Assembly (NCBI GenBank): GCA_003550305.1
Contig: QKYT01000947.1
Span: forward strand, 1-27,636
Origin: Glomus cerebriforme
Taxonomy: Eukaryota > Glomeromycota > Glomeromycetes > Glomerales > Glomeraceae
DNA: 27,636 nucleotides
Direction: 5' to 3'
The notes below the pieces were generated by a model. The model made no database searches and was not told the DNA's origin. It worked only from the letters and a program-made list of their open reading frames with translations. Positions 10,160 through 20,455 of the stretch are shown here, one piece after another; positions within the stretch are counted from its first letter, which is position 1; the number at the start of each line of letters is the position of its first letter. The translations under genes and the position numbers were made by a program.

Positions 10160-11013
10160 TCTTTGAAAATTTAATATACCTATTACAAGAGAAATTCAGA
10201 AATGTAATAGAATTCTACCTAAAAGAAGAGTATAAGGAATTTTTCAAACAATTCAAAAAAAACCAATGGGTAATCTATTATAAAAAGAATATTTATCAAC
10301 AAGTAAGTTAAAGCAATTTTGTATTATTTATCATAAAATTTATATTAATCTTTTTTTATTAATTAATAGTGCAACACAGAAGTATTTGCAGAATATTTAC
10401 ATCTAAAGTTAAAGCTATAATGTTTTCTGTATTTGGAGAAGGCAAATTTTTGCACATAAACACCCAAGTAATACTATTAGAGATTTAACAATAGAAGGCT
10501 GTTGGTAAATATTATGTAAACCTTTTTAAAAAAATAAAAATAAATAAACTCATGACGTACATATCAAAAATAATTGAAAAACTATAGAAAGAAAAAAAAT
10601 GCATCTAAAATTCAAATCGCTTACATGATTAGTATTTGTGAAACTTATTTAAACTCTTATAACTAAGTAATCCAAATGAATAAAAATATTATTAAGCCTA
10701 AAATAATTAAAAATCATGTAAGTTTTAATTTAACTTTACGTAAATGTTAAATAATTGAATTAAATCATTTTTTTTAGCAAAAATTTATCAACAAAAACTA
10801 TTTTCTTGTTCAAATAAAGAAGAAGAATGTAAAGAGAAAGAATATGTTGAAGAAGAGCATGCTAAAAAGAATGTTAATAAGGAAAAGGATGTTAGTAGGG
10901 AAGAGGGTAGTTTTAATAGAGAAGATAATGGATCAGAATTATCATTTAGTACCGATGAAGGTAATTTGGACATTAATAGCTTTGTGAATAACTATCATTT
11001 AATAAAGAAATAA
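10160..11013 (+). pseudogene. Decayed multi-exon gene with acidic last exon, function unknown
   Basis: Three coding-like blocks stand in order. Around 10195-10310 fragments such as CNRILPKRR and TIQKKPMGNLL run up to a donor-like CAAGTAAGTT. After an acceptor-like ATTAATAG near 10370, a 38-codon frame contains SKVKAIMFSVFGEGKFLHI and stops. A last exon, after TTTTTTTTAG near 10777, is open for 77 codons to the TAA at 11013. It is Lys/Glu/Asp rich (KEEECKEKEYVEEEH) and ends NNYHLIKK. The earlier blocks contain stops and frame changes, so the gene as a whole looks broken. A hidden intact gene structure is possible. No family can be named. Confidence 0.4.
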
Positions 11014-11272
11014 TAGTGAAATTTTATGCTTATTTGCAATAAGTATATCTTGTGTTTTAATTGAATTTTTTTTATGATAATAATTTTAAGTTTCTTAAAT
11101 AAGCTGCAATTCCTTATATTTTAAATTAAGTAAAACTAATTCCAATAAAATAGACTTTTTTAAATAATTTTTGAAGTGATAATACTTATATTAATAGTAA
11201 CTTATCAAATTTTACATATTATTAGATCTATTGCAATATTGAATATAAAAATAAATTTCATAAATTTTATTA
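11014..11272. other. AT-rich spacer
   Basis: The spacer lies between the acidic exon and the next mobile element. Nothing further is seen in it. Confidence 0.4.
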
Positions 11273-11830
11273 TAGTGGACAAAAAAAATCTTCAGAATAA
11301 TTTTTCCAGTTAGTATTTATCTAATAAATGACTTATAATCTATTAAAATAATATAAAATTTATATGGAAATGGGTCTGAAAAATATTTTTGTCATAATAT
11401 ACAATATGATTTTTTTTAATAAAATTTCGTGTTATAATACTTTAAATTCAATCAATTAAAAATTTCATGATTTTTTAAGTTTTTCAAAATTTAGCTTTAT
11501 TTTTATCCATGAAAATTTTATTAGGTATACTTTATGATTTAACAAATAAAATAAAATAAAAAATTATTAAATTTGGTTGGATATTTACCATAGAACTGCT
11601 TTTTAAAGTTGCTCAATTAGTCAAAAATTGGCTACCTTATTTTTTTTGAATGATTTTTTGGATGACTTAAATTTTAATAGGTGGAAAGCATATAATTTAT
11701 TACTAATATGCTTTTGATATCTAATTTTTCACATCATAAAAGATATATCTGCAAATTTTCATGTGCTACTGACACTTATTTGTTGTACAATAAATAAAAA
11801 TATTTTTCTGGAAACTTTTTTCATCCACTG
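11273..11830. mobile_element. Non-autonomous Tc1/mariner-like element, 558 bp
   Basis: The left end reads TAGTGGACAAAAAAAATCTT and the right end, on the opposite strand, CAGTGGATGAAAAAAGTTTC. Both continue with CAGAA and a T-rich tract. A TA dinucleotide flanks each end (11271-11272, 11831-11832), as expected for the Tc1/mariner superfamily. No transposase frame remains inside, so it would need a helper. The element is unrelated in its interior to the Tc1 copy at 22000. Confidence 0.72.
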
Positions 11831-12104
11831 TATAAATTGCAAATCTGAATTATTAACTGATAAAATATACATAATTAATTTATTTTTTGTACAAATAAAA
11901 ATGTATGTATAAGCTATTGAACTTTTAAATAATTACCTAATAACCTTCTAACCAATCAAATTAGGCTGACCATTGTATATGATTTAATCATGCATATCAT
12001 ACACACATTTTGTTATAACTAAAACATATTTTATTTATTTACTTTTAAGTTTTTATTTAACTATAAAGAATTTTATAATGTTTAACAAGTACAGAAATAT
12101 AGAA

Positions 12105-12410
12105 ATACTATGTTTGTTAATACTATTAATACTAACATTACTAATTATGTTTCTCCTCTTTTTTATTTATATCCTAATACTACTAATTACATTTCTTTTC
12201 TACTATTAATTACATTTCTTTTATCTCTTTTTTTTACTTATAATCTAATACTAATGATACTAATACTACTATCATATTTCTTTTTTACTACTAATTATAT
12301 TTCTTTTACTTTTATCTTGCATCCTAACATTAACAATACTTATATTACTAATTACACACTAACAATACCAAAACTAATAATACTTTCTCTTACTTCTTTT
12401 ACATTCTAAA
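12105..12410. repeat. Degenerate ACTAATTACATTTCTTTT repeat
   Basis: Words of the form (T)ACTAATTA(C/T)ATTTCTTTT recur through the block, mixed with ATACTAATACTA. A 99-codon open frame spans it (12110-12409), but its product is only Thr/Asn/Ile/Leu/Phe low complexity. I read that frame as a by-product of the repeat. A (TA)n run of about 14 nt follows near 12431. Confidence 0.6.
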
Positions 12411-13011
12411 TATATTTTTATTTTTTATTGTTTATATATATATATATTTAGATATTACAAAATATTTGTATTTTTTTTACAAAAGATTTAATAAAATTAC
12501 CTCTTTTTTATAAATTTATATATAATTTACCAAATATTATACTATTTAAGAATGTAAAATTATAAAGTATTATCTATGATTGTAAAAACATAATATTAAT
12601 TACTGTTATTAAAAAATATTATAAAAAGGTATGAAGTATTATCTTTGTGATTGTGTTGAAAAACTTTGAAGAATTACGTAAATGTATATTTTTGAAATAT
12701 TATGAATATTTATGAAATATTATGTTTACATAAAATTTTGGAATATTACACATCATAAAATTACTTAATATTACAAAACATATAATTTCAGAATATTATG
12801 AAAATTGTGGCAGATAATGATGCAGGTGAAACTGAAATATTTCATCACATAACGTAACTGAAATATATTTTGTCATTATTCCTTAAATTCCAAAAATCTG
12901 AAATATTTCATCATGTGATAAAACTGAAATGTGTTTCATTATTATCTAATAAAAATAATCAAATGATAATCAAATAAATTATAAAAAAGAGCCAATTATA
13001 TACTGTATCAA
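12411..13011. repeat. AT-rich region with a 66-bp duplication
   Basis: The 12-nt palindrome TGAAATATTTCA and its neighbours occur at 12832 and again at 12898. They are followed by CATCA(C/T)(A/G)T..AACTGAAAT and TTTCATT/TTGTCATT, so about 66 bp is duplicated. Earlier, 12650-12800 is dense in AATATTA and GAAATATTA words. No gene is present. Confidence 0.5.
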
Positions 13012-13014
13012 TAA

Positions 13015-14057
13015 GAGGCATGACATTTATTAGGTAATATTTTAGATAAAGCAAAATCTTACGTGACATAAAATTATGCATTTTTATTGGTCAAAATTAA
13101 TACTATATATATATTTAAATATTATTGGTTGAAAAAATCTTACTTGAGAGGTAGAACCTCTTATGAAACTAATATTAGGTAATACAGTAGCTCACAAAAG
13201 TAATGCATCACCTGAAAGAAAAAATAAAAATTATGATATCACATGATCTAAAGCTCATTAGCGCCTGAAATAAAAAAAATCTAAAAATAGAATACTGAAG
13301 TTACCTAAATGTATAAATTTATTTTAAATTGATTAGTTACTTTTTGAATTACATAAAATTAAGTCACAAACTACTGATGTGTTTCTTTTGACTGTTTGAA
13401 AATTAAGAATTAGAAATATGATTTATGATAAATTAAGCAACAAACTAAGCATTTTATAGCTTAAATTATTATTTAAACTTAAAAAAAATCAGTAATTTTA
13501 GTAATTTATTAATTGACTTATTTAAGTAAAAATACTCAAAATTACTAAGTAATATAGTAAATTAGTATGATTTTTATTACATACAAAGCTTTGGGAAGAG
13601 TTTCTATAATAAATTCACTCATAAATTTAAATTTTCCCAATTAAGAGGATTAATCCAAGCTAAATTTCACGCAAATTGGACCAGTAGATTATGAGGAATT
13701 AAGTGGTAAAGTTGGTCAATAATTTTCGATTTATATATAGAAATGATTATAAAATGCTTAGTTTGTTGCTTAATTTGTCATAAATCATATTGCTAATTCT
13801 TATAAAAATTTTAATTTTTTAAAATTTTCAAACAGTCAAAAGGAATACATCAGTAGTTTGTGACTTAATTTTATGTAATTCAAAAAGTAACTAATCAATT
13901 TAAAATAAATTTATACATTTAGGTAACTCCAGTATTCTATTTTTAGATTATTTTTATTTCAGGCGTCAATGAGCTTTAGATCATGTGATATCATAATTTT
14001 TATTTTTTCTTTCAGGTGATGCATTACTTTTGTGAGCTACTGTATATATCATGACCC
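13015..14057. mobile_element. Tourist/PIF-Harbinger-like MITE, split by a nested element
   Basis: The left end GAGGCATGACATTTATTA and the right end (opposite strand) GGGTCATGATATATTACC match apart from a few bases. TAA flanks both sides (13012-13014 and 14058-14060). A 3-bp TAA/TTA target is typical of PIF/Harbinger elements. Without the insertion at 13185-14042 the MITE is about 183 bp. A second copy of the same family at 17978 shows the unbroken form. No coding capacity. Confidence 0.8.
13185..14042. mobile_element. Large-TIR Tc1/mariner-type MITE, 858 bp
   Basis: Arms of about 274 bp (13185-13458) and 295 bp (13748-14042) are inverted copies. The ends read CAGTAGCTCACAAAAGTAAT on either strand. 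Matching continues through GTGATGCATT, the AATCAATTT block, TTTTGACTGTTTGAAAA and AAGCAACAAACTAAGCATTT. The extra length of the right arm comes from an A/T-rich insertion around 13810. TA dinucleotides at 13183-13184 and 14043-14044 are the target duplication. The 289-bp centre has no frame. A palindrome this long would give a near-complete stem-loop when transcribed. Confidence 0.92.
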
Positions 14058-15179
14058 TAACTACATTAAAAAAATAGAACAAAACCTTTGAATTCATAAT
14101 GAAATGTAAATAATATGCTTGACTGCTCGTTTTACCTAACATGATTTTTCTCCTTTACCCCTTGTAATATCACGTTGTATTTTCGCATTATTTTATAAAA
14201 AATGAACTCTTAATTTTAACAAAAAAAAAAAGAAAACTTAGTGGTCGTTCTCAAAGTGAAGTATGGAAACATTATGAAAAAACACCTCTCAAGTCATTTC
14301 TGGTCATTTTTCAGCAAAGTGTAATTACTGCAAAACTGTTTGGACTTGTGATTATGTGTATAAATTAAAAGACCACTTAGCTAATAAATGTAAAGAGAGT
14401 CTGGAAATAATTTTTTCATTTTATTTAAGTATAATATTTTCATAAGATTTTGGAGATCAAGATATTACTATTTCCTTATCAGAAAAGAATAAAAAAAGAA
14501 AAATTCAGTCAAATTAGCGAGAGTTAACTGATTGTTTAATTCAACAGATTTGCCTTCACAAAAAGCAGCTTCTATCACCTGTGCACTTGTACGTACATTT
14601 ATATGTTGTGGTATTCCATTCACAATTATTGAGAATCCATTTTTATTGAGTTTCTTAATAAAATGAGACTGGGATATGTGCCACCTTCATGTGATGTACT
14701 TAGTGATAGACTTTTAAATCAAGAAACATCAAGGATTAATAAAAAAATTAATAAAGTTATTAAAAATTCAGAGAATCTAATGCTTGGTAAGTTAAATTAT
14801 TATTTTTTTTTGTATTTTATTTATTTATTTTTCAAATTTTTAAATATTGGTAATTTGATTATTTAAAGCTCTTGACGGATGGATGAACCCAAGTGGAATC
14901 TCTATTTATAACTATGTAATTCTAACATCCAATCGGAAATAATATCTTTATGCTCTCCATAATTACTTTTGTGATCATCATACAGAAGAATTTCTTGCAA
15001 ATCAAATCATTAATATTGTTAAGAAAATTAGACCCAAAAACGTAACTGCATTAGTTACTGATAATGCTGCAAACTGTGTTAAAGCATGAGAAATAGTTAC
15101 AAGTTAATTTCCAAATATTATTGATCTTTAATGCATCGCCTATTTCTTCAATCCAATAACTAAACATATAATAGGTATG

Positions 15180-15410
15180 TTGTAGCCCAAATACTACCAT
15201 GTTCCAAATCAAATTTGGAAAAACCTTATATCCGAAACTTGATCATGTCCCAAACTAATCCAGTCTTAAATAGTAGTTTGAGATGTCTTAAACATTTAAA
15301 ATTTACTAGTTTTGTTTGGAATATGGTTAAATTTCAGACATAAAATTGTCTCAAGTTTGATTTGGGATATCCCAAATCAGATTTGGGATATGATTACATT
15401 TGGACTACAA
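15180..15410. mobile_element. Small MITE inserted in the hAT pseudogene
   Basis: The ends begin TTGTAG(C/T)CCAAAT on each strand. They are flanked by TAGGTATG (15172-15179) and TAGGTACA (15411-15418), an 8-bp target duplication with two changes, as expected for hAT-type transposition. Removing the insert joins ITKHIIG to the following codons of the host transposase. Inside the right arm, 15359-15378 is a perfect 20-bp palindrome built from TTTGGGATATCCCAAA. No frame is present. Confidence 0.75.
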
Positions 15411-15455
15411 TAGGTACATTTAAATTACTAAACCATTATAAATTATTGGATTTTG

Positions 15456-15858
15456 TAATTTATCGCCATAGTGATGATTCGCCAATGTCACATAATTTAT
15501 AATTCCAGTTAGAATTAAATAATCTGCAATAAAATTGCCTTTTTGAAAATTTTGTGTAATCCAAAATTTCAATTTTTGAGAGAAATAAAATTGCCTTTTT
15601 GGATTGTGTAATATTACCTAAGATCCAAATAAGGAAAATTGGTCAGCATTATAAAATTTGGATAAAATTAAACATGTAATGAATAACATGTGACAAATAG
15701 TATTTATCATATCAAAAAAATTCTAAGTCCCTAGAATAAATAGTAAAAATGAAAAACTACAGTGTGATGTAAAGGAACAAATTATCATATAGTATAAGTC
15801 ACATGATATAATAAATCATGTGACAGGGGTGGCGATGCATCACTATAGTGATAAATTA
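15456..15858. mobile_element. Second MITE in the hAT pseudogene, ends approximate
   Basis: Inverted ends share TAATTTATC(G/A)C(C/T)ATAGTGATG, then (A/T)TCGCC, then GTCACAT(A/G)ATTTAT on opposite strands, about 48 bp in all. The centre has a direct duplication of TAAAATTGCCTTTTTG at 15530 and 15587. Because the ends themselves are AT-rich and palindromic, the exact boundary and target duplication cannot be fixed. Confidence 0.6.
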
Positions 15859-17387
15859 TTTTTTTCTAAATTATTTATCTTTATATATATTTAATTTGTT
15901 ATTTTTTTTTTTATTTTTTAAACATAATTTAGCAAAATAAATGATCAAAGGTTGCAATATAATTACGTCATTTTTTAAATGATTTCATATCACAGAAAGA
16001 TTATTGACTGATACTACTGCTACATTAAAAATCGAGGATGGAGGACTTAAGACATACTCTGAAATATGATAGACTTCTATGTATGAAGTTACAAGTTTAG
16101 TATCATATTTACGAATTGTATTAGAATATATAAGTTTATTAATTTTTCAATTATTATTTTTTAAATTTAAAATATTAACTGTTGATTTATATTTTATAGG
16201 TATTAATAGACAATCCTGATGAAATTACAAATAAAACTGTCAAATATTATATTTGAAATTTAGATTTCTTTGCAAATGTTGATAAATTAACCAAAGTTTT
16301 AAAGCTGATTAAAACTGCAATCACTTTATTAGAGAGTGTAAGTACAAACCTTGCCAATTATTCATTCAATTAATCTTATTAGCAAATACTATTAAAAAGT
16401 TGCTTTTTCAAGGAACGGCGAAATTCTACCAACACTGCATCAAATTTTTTAACAAATATTGGAACAAATTTGATTCAGAAATATATATACTAGCATATTT
16501 TCTATATTCCAAATATCAGGATTAATAGAGTTTTAAATTTTAAAGAATTTTAATTTATTAAAATTTTTAAAAAAATAATCTAATTATTAATTGATTTTAT
16601 AATTTTTATTCATACTAGAGCAAGGATTGAAAGCAGAATATTGGAAAATTATTACTGATATTGCCACTCAAATTCACCTAAATAATGGTAGTAATCAAAA
16701 GTCATAGGATTGACTTTTAGCACAGATTCACAATTATGAATCCAAATATAGTTTATATCATGAAAAGTTTGATAGCAGTCTCAAAACACCAATAAGTTGG
16801 TAGCTTTCAATTAGGGATAAATATAAATATCTTTCTGAGTTAGCTTTGATAATGTTTTCTATTACATTACATAGCGCAGAATATAAAAGAGTTTTTTCTA
16901 CACTTGGTTGATTATATGGTAAACGGCACCAATGGTTAGAACTTTCAAAAGTTAAGGATATGGTAAAAATTTGTTCATTTTACATATTTAATATTAAAAA
17001 TGAACTTGCTTATGTTAGTTAACAATATACAAAAAACAAGATGTATGAAATGATTAATGATTCAACATTTTTACAACTTGAGGAAAAGAATGATAAAATT
17101 AATAGTAATGAAACATAATCAAAAAATATAACTGTTTTGGACATTTCTAATCACATAGTTCAAGTTTTAATTATCAAAAAGATGTTTAATTTGAAAAAAG
17201 TGGGAAAAATTCTGAATAAGAATTCAGATAATGATAATACAGATAATGATGTTGATAGTGATAATAGTTGTATTAATAGTAGCAGTAGCACTAGTAATAA
17301 TAATAGTGAAAACGAATTAGAAGGTATTAAAAATTAACTCAACAATATTTATTAGATAATGATGATTTAGTTGAAGATACTTTATAA

Positions 17388-17974
17388 TCATGTTTATTAT
17401 TATCAATTTTTTTTTGATTTAAAGTATCAAAAAATGAAAGTTATAAAGTGCAATAAAGAATTTAAATAAAATATAAAAATACATTTGTTTTTGTTATATT
17501 TAATTTCTAACTAATTTTGGTTAGTTTAGTGAAAACTTTTATTCAGATATAAATTTAGGTTTCAGAAATAAATCTTAATTTTGGAAAAAATTCAGGTTAC
17601 AGAATGAGTTTAGACTATTAAATAAAAATCTGAAATGTTTCAGATTTTAAAAAATAATTTCACCTAGCATTACTAGTGGCGGGTTTAAAAACTTATGAAA
17701 TATTATACTGCGTAAATTTACGCAAATTTTTGCATAAAAAATTTCCTGATGTTGAAAGAAAGTCATAAAATATCCACTTTATATAAAAATTTAAACAATA
17801 CCTTTTTAATTTTTCATATCAATTAAATGTAATTAAAATATTAATTAATTACAGTTTCTTATTATTAAAATTGTTAAAAATCTTATGTGTACATTTTAAT
17901 TATTTTAAATATAGTTTATTATTTTTAAATTTAAAAAAAAATTTAAATATAGATAAAAAAAAAATCATTATTAA
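17388..17974. other. AT-rich spacer with a perfect 14-bp palindrome
   Basis: Mostly A/T runs. At 17710-17723 stands the perfect palindrome GCGTAAATTTACGC, followed directly by a weaker one (GCAAATTTTTGC). No gene is seen. This may be the old flank or end of the hAT element, but a matching terminus was not found. Confidence 0.45.
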
Positions 17975-17977
17975 TTA

Positions 17978-18179
17978 GAGGCATAACATTTATTAGATAA
18001 TATTTTAGAGGGTGGGGAGTAAAGCAAAATCTTACATGATACAAAATTAAGCATTTTTATTGGTCAAAATTAATACTATATATATATTTAAATATTATTG
18101 CTTGGTTGAAAAAATCTTACTTAGGGGGGAGAGTAGGACTTCTTATGAAACTAATATTAGGTAATATATGTCATGACCC
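17978..18179. mobile_element. Tourist/PIF-Harbinger-like MITE, intact copy of the family at 13015
   Basis: The ends are GAGGCATAACATTTATTAGA and, on the other strand, GGGTCATGACATATATTACC, with TTA at 17975-17977 and 18180-18182. Its 202 bp align throughout with the split copy at 13015-14057, sharing AAAGCAAAATCTTA, GCATTTTTATTGGTC and TATGAAACTAATATTAGG. It has small extra blocks, such as the GGGTGGGGAG near 18010. It shows the site as it was before the nested element entered the other copy. Confidence 0.82.
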
Positions 18180-18182
18180 TTA

Positions 18183-19310
18183 GTATATTTCTTAAAAAAA
18201 TCATGTATAGTACATATACAAAAAAATATTTTTTAAATTACGCACAATACAATTACTAAAAAATCATATATATCATAAAAATTTTAACATATCAAATTGT
18301 ATATTAAAATTATGTAATGCAATTACTAAATATTATTCTTTAGTGATAAAATTTAAACACAAATTCAATACAAATAATGAAATTTGGCCAAAATTAATAA
18401 AATTTTCAATCACTTTTTCAAACTGATTGTTATCAGTATAATAATGATGGTTAGCAATATATTTTATATCATATCCAGAATATAAATTAATAGATTTAGG
18501 TACAGATTTATTATAAATACTGTCTAAATAATCTTAACAGTTACTCCAGGTATATTTATTACCAAATTAGTGGATTTATATCAATTTATGTATTTTAACT
18601 GAATTTTAGTAATTTATAGTAAATTGTATTAAGTAGTATATTATAATAAAATATTGGATTTATTTTATAAATATATTTATATGCATGTAAATTGGACGTT
18701 CTAAATTATTTTTAACGTATCATAAAAAATTCATATCACATGAGATCTCCTTAAAATTAAATCACGAGATGAGTTACAGATCAGCCAATCAGATTCAAAT
18801 TTATTATTCTGACATGAAACATTTACTCGTAAACATGCATAAAATGTAATTGCTCTATTTGAAATATGAATGTAATGAATTTATTTTTTGTGGTCTAATT
18901 GCAAGTTAAAAAAATATAAAGTAATATATGATTATGCATATTTTCTAGCTTAACTGCTATAACTTGTTAGTTTTTTTAGGACCAAAAAAATTTCTAATAG
19001 AGGTTACCACCAATTCAAACCATTTTAAATGTTAATGTATGCCAATTTTGAAATGACCCATAAAATTTCTCAAAATTTATTATTAAGTAGGCGAAAAACT
19101 ATTTGCAGTACAATGATCCCTGAGATATGAGCAAATTCAAAACACAATTTACATATTTTAGTTACAATATTAAGATTTTTTAATTGCTTGCATTAATTAA
19201 TTGTTTTGCAATTTACATTATTAAAAAATTAAACCAATCTTCTTTTTGAGTCTTTTAATAATTAACTTTCATATTACAAAAAGAGTACATATGTTTAATT
19301 AACATTGTTT
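18183..19310. other. AT-rich intergenic region
   Basis: No open frame of note. The block 18960-19150 has a more balanced composition (TTAGGACCAAAAAAA, GAGGTTACCACC, GATCCCTGAGATATGAGC) that looks like worn mobile-element sequence. No ends could be paired. Confidence 0.45.
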
Positions 19311-19360
19311 TTTAAATAATTTCAACTATAAACGCCCAAAGCAGGTCAATGGTGGTGGTA

Positions 19361-19648
19361 TCAGCCGATAGTAGGAGGTTCTTTCGGTTCGCATGTACGC
19401 AATTTACATACATTTTTACATGTCTCATCATTAGGTCTACAGCAAGAAGCGTTGGGATTGCAAGTGCAGGTAGGCAAACCACATTCCTTAAAGCATTTCT
19501 CATCACCAGGATTACAACAAGAGAAACTGCAGTTTGGATTTTTGCTTAGACGTTTCAATAGACTCGTTCCCGTTCGGTGATTGCTCGGATACGCGAAAGC
19601 AACCACGGCAAAGATAGTTAAGAGGAGTAAGAAAAGATTAAATTTCAT
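19361..19648 (-). CDS. Small secreted cysteine-rich protein, two repeated modules
   Basis: This single exon encodes 95 residues. Residues 1-19 are a clear signal peptide (MKFNLFLLLL, cleavage after AFA). Leu-Leu-Lys-Arg at 30-33 is a likely Kex2-type site, leaving a mature chain of 62 residues. The mature part has 12 cysteines in two modules. Module 1 has Cys at 40, 44, 45, 52, 56 and 61; module 2 at 63, 69, 70, 77, 81 and 86. Both follow C-x(3-5)-CC-x6-C-x3-C-x4-C and share NPN, SCC, P-x-DE-x-C and TC, so one arose from the other. The even cysteine count fits disulfide bonding outside the cell. Base composition is far richer in G+C than the flanks, as expected of a real gene. Fungal symbionts and pathogens secrete such proteins at the host interface, but I recognise no named family. 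The target is unknown. Confidence 0.85.
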   Translation of the reverse strand: MKFNLFLLLLTIFAVVAFAYPSNHRTGTSLLKRLSKNPNCSFSCCNPGDEKCFKECGLPTCTCNPNASCCRPNDETCKNVCKLRTCEPKEPPTIG

Positions 19649-19719
19649 TTTGATTTTTCAGATTTTTCAGTCAAGTTTTTGTCGATTTTATTAATTTTCA
19701 TCCTTTCCTTCCTCGACCC

Positions 19720-19728
19720 CTTTATATA
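19720..19728 (-). promoter_or_regulatory. TATA box of the secreted cysteine-rich gene
   Basis: Read on the minus strand the site is TATATAAAG, about 72-80 nt upstream of the ATG. This spacing leaves room for a short 5' leader. Few other places in the window pair a canonical TATA box with a coding frame. Confidence 0.6.
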
Positions 19729-20450
19729 ATGTTTTCCCATCGCGGTTTATAACCATGATTAATTAAATTCTCTATTATTAATCAAAATGATTTGTTTTAT
19801 AAAAAAAAAGAATTAGCCTTATAAAAATATTTAATCCGTGTTTTATATTCTGTGTTTTTTTTTCACCAATAAATGTAGCATCTTCACGTAATTATTACTT
19901 GCCTTGCTTAGGCCCTTCCGTGAATGTAGCATATTCATGGATTTTTTTTGCAGGCAGTATGGGATAGGTACCAATCCTATGGAGTTTCAACATGTATAAT
20001 GTACAGCCTATGGTTTAAGTCTATTTCTTACGCATAACGGACTTTTTAACTTTGTGATTGGTTCATCTTTTATAAAAAACGATGATCGTTCAAACATAAA
20101 ATCAGATGTCATACGAATCATACGCTAGTCCTTCCATCTAGAGTTGAATTTCCAAGACGATCCATGCACCTAATATCTCCAGACCTGTAACCCCCAGTGA
20201 GTGACTGTCCCCCACCATCCTTTCTTTTTCGAATGTGATCAATGTTACCATTAATTACGGCGGAAGATCAGATGAGCAACAAGAAAGAGATTTTTTTCAT
20301 TAGTGTAGAATAGCATTTTTAATGATTTAGTAAATTTTATATTTTTTTCATGACTGTAAATAGATTGCAAAGCAAATAAAATATTTTATTGTAGTATCAC
20401 TTGAAAAATAAANCACACATTTAAAAAATTCGAAGTAAAATCTTTATTAT
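19729..20450. other. Upstream region of the secreted gene
   Basis: No gene is seen. The words AATGTAGCAT(C/A)TTCA occur at about 19874 and 19924. The 20120-20215 stretch is richer in G+C (GTAACCCCCAGTGAGTG, TGTCCCCCACC) without an open frame. An ambiguous base sits at 20413. Confidence 0.4.
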
Positions 20451-20455
20451 ATTTT

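Larger units (their letters stand above)
14219..17387 (+). pseudogene. hAT-family transposase pseudogene
   Basis: Translated pieces follow the usual hAT order with stops and frameshifts. A BED zinc finger lies at about 14235-14410 (SEVWKHYEK, then in another frame CNYCKTVWTCDY, with H and C at the end). At 14560-14786 there is FICCGIPFTIIENPF, then a genuine intron at 14787-14868 (GTAAGT...AAAG). After it come ALDGWMNPSG, EEFLANQIINIVKK and VTDNAANCVKA (catalytic region), then CIAYFFNPITK. It resumes near 15955 (GGLKTYSE, TSMYEV), 16200-16340 and 16420-16520 (FNKYWNKFDSEIYILAYF). The C-terminal dimerisation region at 16780-17020 includes YLSELALIMFSIT, KRVFSTLG and LELSKVKDM. An Asp/Asn/Ser-rich tail ends at the TAA at 17387. 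Several Trp and Arg codons have become stops. Two MITEs interrupt it. Confidence 0.88.

Noticed and set aside
10788..10973. 61-codon minus frame rich in Ser/Leu
   Set aside because: It is the complement of the acidic exon on the plus strand and has no independent support.
12110..12409. 99-codon frame resembling a membrane protein
   Set aside because: Hydrophobicity comes from a TTT/ATT/CTT-rich simple repeat. Repeated ACTAATTACATTTC words explain the open frame.
13015..18182. LTR retrotransposon bracketed by direct repeats
   Set aside because: The two similar blocks are only about 180-200 bp, each with its own inverted ends and TAA/TTA duplication. The interior encodes a hAT transposase and not reverse transcriptase.
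19312..19549. Other frames overlapping the cysteine-rich gene
   Set aside because: They are shadows of the 95-residue secreted protein and lack a signal peptide or domain.
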